From Actinomycetes bacterium (GTDB lineage Bacteria; Actinomycetota; Acidimicrobiia; Acidimicrobiales; Acidimicrobiaceae), in assembly GCA_021844725.1 (NCBI GenBank), contig JAKBSX010000097.1:1-8142 (forward strand): 8,142 nucleotides of DNA, in the 5' to 3' direction. Under the pieces are notes generated by a model. It was given only the letters and a program-made list of their open reading frames with translations, did no database searches and was not told where the DNA came from. Each line of letters opens with the position of its first letter. Within the stretch, counting starts at the first letter, position 1. This document shows positions 6,554 through 8,142 of this stretch, in pieces. A program made the position numbers and the translations under genes.

Positions 6554-7795
6554 TTGAACGCACGATCCGGTGCAGCAATAGTCTTTAGCATAATGCTCGC
6601 GGATGCTGTCACAACAATATTATTCAATCTGGATTTTTCTTTTTGGCGTGTCAGCATACTGTACAAATCGTTCGTGGAGATAGCGCTTCTCGTCTATTTC
6701 TTTCCTCGCGAGAAATACAGGTATTGGTACCTGCTGGTTGTCTTCATGACAATCTCGTACTCAGTAGGTATTTCCCTGTTGAGTCTAGATGTGAATGGCG
6801 TCAAGTTCTTCAATGGCTTTGCATCCGCTAACAAGTATCTATTTGTATTCGTCCTCGGAATGGTGTTTATGGAATTGAGGAGCAGTAAGCGTTTCGTGAA
6901 CGAAATGGAGATGCTGATAACTTACTTCTTTCTGGTTAATAGTGTCTTGGTGATTCTTGGTTTCGTGTTCAAGATACAACTGTTCGCTTCCTATCCGACG
7001 GGGATTATTAGAGGCGAGGTCTTGGATGTGGCAAGATTCGGATATAAGGGATTGATTGGCGCAATAAATGAGGCGACTGGCGTCTACTTTTTCGGCTTGG
7101 CTTATCTTTTCAGGGCATACTTTCGATATGATAAAAAAGATGCATTGGGAGTGCTTTTGCTGACAATCATTGCCGCGATTCTCAGCGGTTCAAAGGGGTG
7201 CTGGGCTATAGTACTAGTGTTCTCGGTATATTTTTTGTACAAATATCGCAGGAGGAAATTCCTGCTCAAGTATGTACCGATTACCGCTATGGTGATTTTC
7301 GTGTTTGGGGGAGCGATGTGGATGTATGTTTGGACACGCTACCTCTATTACTTCCAGTTTTTTTTGAGGCCGGGTGGAGAAGATTGGATAACCTTCTTGA
7401 TGTCAGGCAGGACTTTGGAGATCCAACATTCGCTTGAATTTATGGCGAAGAATTGGAACTTTGGGAACTACATCTTTGGCGGCAGTGATCTCCATTTACT
7501 TATGTCTGAGACTGGGCTGGACGGATACTTCATGTTTGGGATACCGTTTCTTGCGTTGTTGTTCTCATACATAAGACTTTTCCTTGAGAAAGACAGCACC
7601 AGCGAAAACAAATTCATTTTGATTTTCTTTCTTCTCTTGGCTGCCACCGGCGGTCACATCTTTGCCAGTGCAGTAGTGCCACCTTTCTTCCTGATATACG
7701 TATTCACAGCGCGGCCAACTAAGGGACCGAACTCGAAAGGTCATCAAAGGCGAGCGACCCGTGACCCCGACCCAGGCCGACTTGGGTATGCTTGA
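6554..7795 (+). CDS. wzy: Wzy-like O-antigen polymerase / O-antigen ligase family membrane protein
   Basis: A 413-residue polytopic inner-membrane protein, expected to join flipped repeat units in the periplasm. Hydrophobic segments lie at about 7-25, 38-50, 57-78, 93-107, 119-139, 173-188, 197-213, 217-230, 239-260, 325-343 and 353-386. The largest hydrophilic loop, 264-324, is probably periplasmic and carries LMSGRTLE (282-289) and SETGLDGYF (318-326). An SGSKG segment (211-215) precedes a membrane helix, as in many O-antigen polymerase/ligase proteins. These proteins share little sequence identity, so polymerase rather than ligase is inferred from the cluster context with Wzx. TTG 6554 is the first possible start, since an in-frame TGA lies at 6548-6550; the GGTGAG just before it is closer than usual, and ATG 6593 is the alternative. 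A hydrophilic tail of about 28 residues follows the last helix and overlaps the next gene by 8 bases. Confidence 0.85.
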   Translation: MNARSGAAIVFSIMLADAVTTILFNLDFSFWRVSILYKSFVEIALLVYFFPREKYRYWYLLVVFMTISYSVGISLLSLDVNGVKFFNGFASANKYLFVFVLGMVFMELRSSKRFVNEMEMLITYFFLVNSVLVILGFVFKIQLFASYPTGIIRGEVLDVARFGYKGLIGAINEATGVYFFGLAYLFRAYFRYDKKDALGVLLLTIIAAILSGSKGCWAIVLVFSVYFLYKYRRRKFLLKYVPITAMVIFVFGGAMWMYVWTRYLYYFQFFLRPGGEDWITFLMSGRTLEIQHSLEFMAKNWNFGNYIFGGSDLHLLMSETGLDGYFMFGIPFLALLFSYIRLFLEKDSTSENKFILIFFLLLAATGGHIFASAVVPPFFLIYVFTARPTKGPNSKGHQRRATRDPDPGRLGYA

Positions 7796-8142
7796 CAAGT
7801 TCCCGGAGGACAGCTCAAGCTTGCCGACGGGCCCGTGTAGGATATTGGTTGTCACGAACCTTTATCCGTCAGCTACTCAACCGACGTACGGCGTATTTGT
7901 CAAGAATTCTGTGGAGGGCTTGTCACAGGTGGGTTGTGACATTGTTCGTGTGGTTGCAATCAAAGGCAGAGGAAAAACTTTAATCGGCAGACTCCTCAAA
8001 TACCTTTCCTTCTATATATCGGTCCTTGGATCTGGAATCACCTTGGAATACGATCTGCTCTACGTTCATTACCCGCCGCACTGCGCGTTGGCGGTTTTAG
8101 CTCTTCAATCGCTCAAAAAACGGAAACTCGTGGTGAACATAC
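7788..8142 (+). CDS. GT4-type glycosyltransferase, N-terminal part, cut by the window edge
   Basis: The frame stays open to the last base, giving about 118 residues. The translation carries the N-terminal signature of GT-B family 4 enzymes: CRILVVTNLYPS (first strand and loop), then TYGVFVKNSVEGLSQVG, DIVRVVAI, a basic amphipathic region (GKTLIGRLLKYL) that may bind the membrane, and YDLLYVHYPPH before ALQSLKKRKLVV. The donor-binding C-terminal domain lies beyond the window. ATG 7788 overlaps the polymerase stop in the arrangement ATGCTTGA, implying translational coupling. TTG 7821 is an alternative, with GGAGG (7805-7809) 11 bases upstream, and would put the first strand closer to the N-terminus; GTG 7761 is also in frame. 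Its role is presumably adding a sugar to the repeat unit; specificity is unknown. Confidence 0.88.
   Translation, partial: MLDKFPEDSSSLPTGPCRILVVTNLYPSATQPTYGVFVKNSVEGLSQVGCDIVRVVAIKGRGKTLIGRLLKYLSFYISVLGSGITLEYDLLYVHYPPHCALAVLALQSLKKRKLVVNI

Noticed and set aside
7711..7795. Frameshift at the end of the polymerase gene, suggested by its hydrophilic proline- and arginine-rich tail
   Set aside because: The tail follows the last membrane segment, such tails are common, and the 8-base overlap with the next gene is a normal arrangement.

Overview
The window is part of a surface-polysaccharide gene cluster (O-antigen, capsule or exopolysaccharide, Wzx/Wzy type). All well-supported genes lie on the + strand and are tightly packed. 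The gene content (GDP-sugar synthesis, flippase, polymerase, several glycosyltransferases) points to a bacterium, most likely Gram-negative. The sequence alone does not identify the genus. Base composition is moderate and uneven from gene to gene, as is common in such mosaic loci.

Layout: (1) 2-814, 3' part of a GDP-L-fucose synthase (fcl/wcaG), running in from the left edge. (2) 801-2198, a Wzx-like lipid-linked oligosaccharide flippase overlapping gene 1 by 14 bases. (3) 2206-3138, a family 2 glycosyltransferase, probably starting at TTG. (4) 3229-4101, a DUF268 protein with a methyltransferase-like fold. (5) about 4134-5270, a CgeB-like GT-B glycosyltransferase. (6) 5275-6204, a second family 2 glycosyltransferase. 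(7) 6205-6553, the only sizeable gap, holding several small inverted repeats and a possible 69-residue gene on the minus strand. (8) 6554-7795, a polytopic Wzy-like O-antigen polymerase/ligase-type protein. (9) 7788-8142, the start of a GT4-type glycosyltransferase, cut by the right edge and overlapping gene 8 by 8 bases.

Working model (inference from families): Fcl makes GDP-L-fucose in the cytoplasm. The glycosyltransferases build a repeat unit, probably containing fucose, on undecaprenyl-phosphate at the inner membrane. Wzx flips it and Wzy polymerises it in the periplasm. The DUF268 protein may modify a sugar or the chain, but its reaction is not known to me. The initiating sugar-phosphate transferase, the chain-length regulator Wzz and the GDP-mannose 4,6-dehydratase that normally precedes Fcl are not in the window.

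I see no rRNA, tRNA, CRISPR array, transposase or clear intrinsic terminator. The least explained part is the 6205-6553 gap with its minus-strand ORF.
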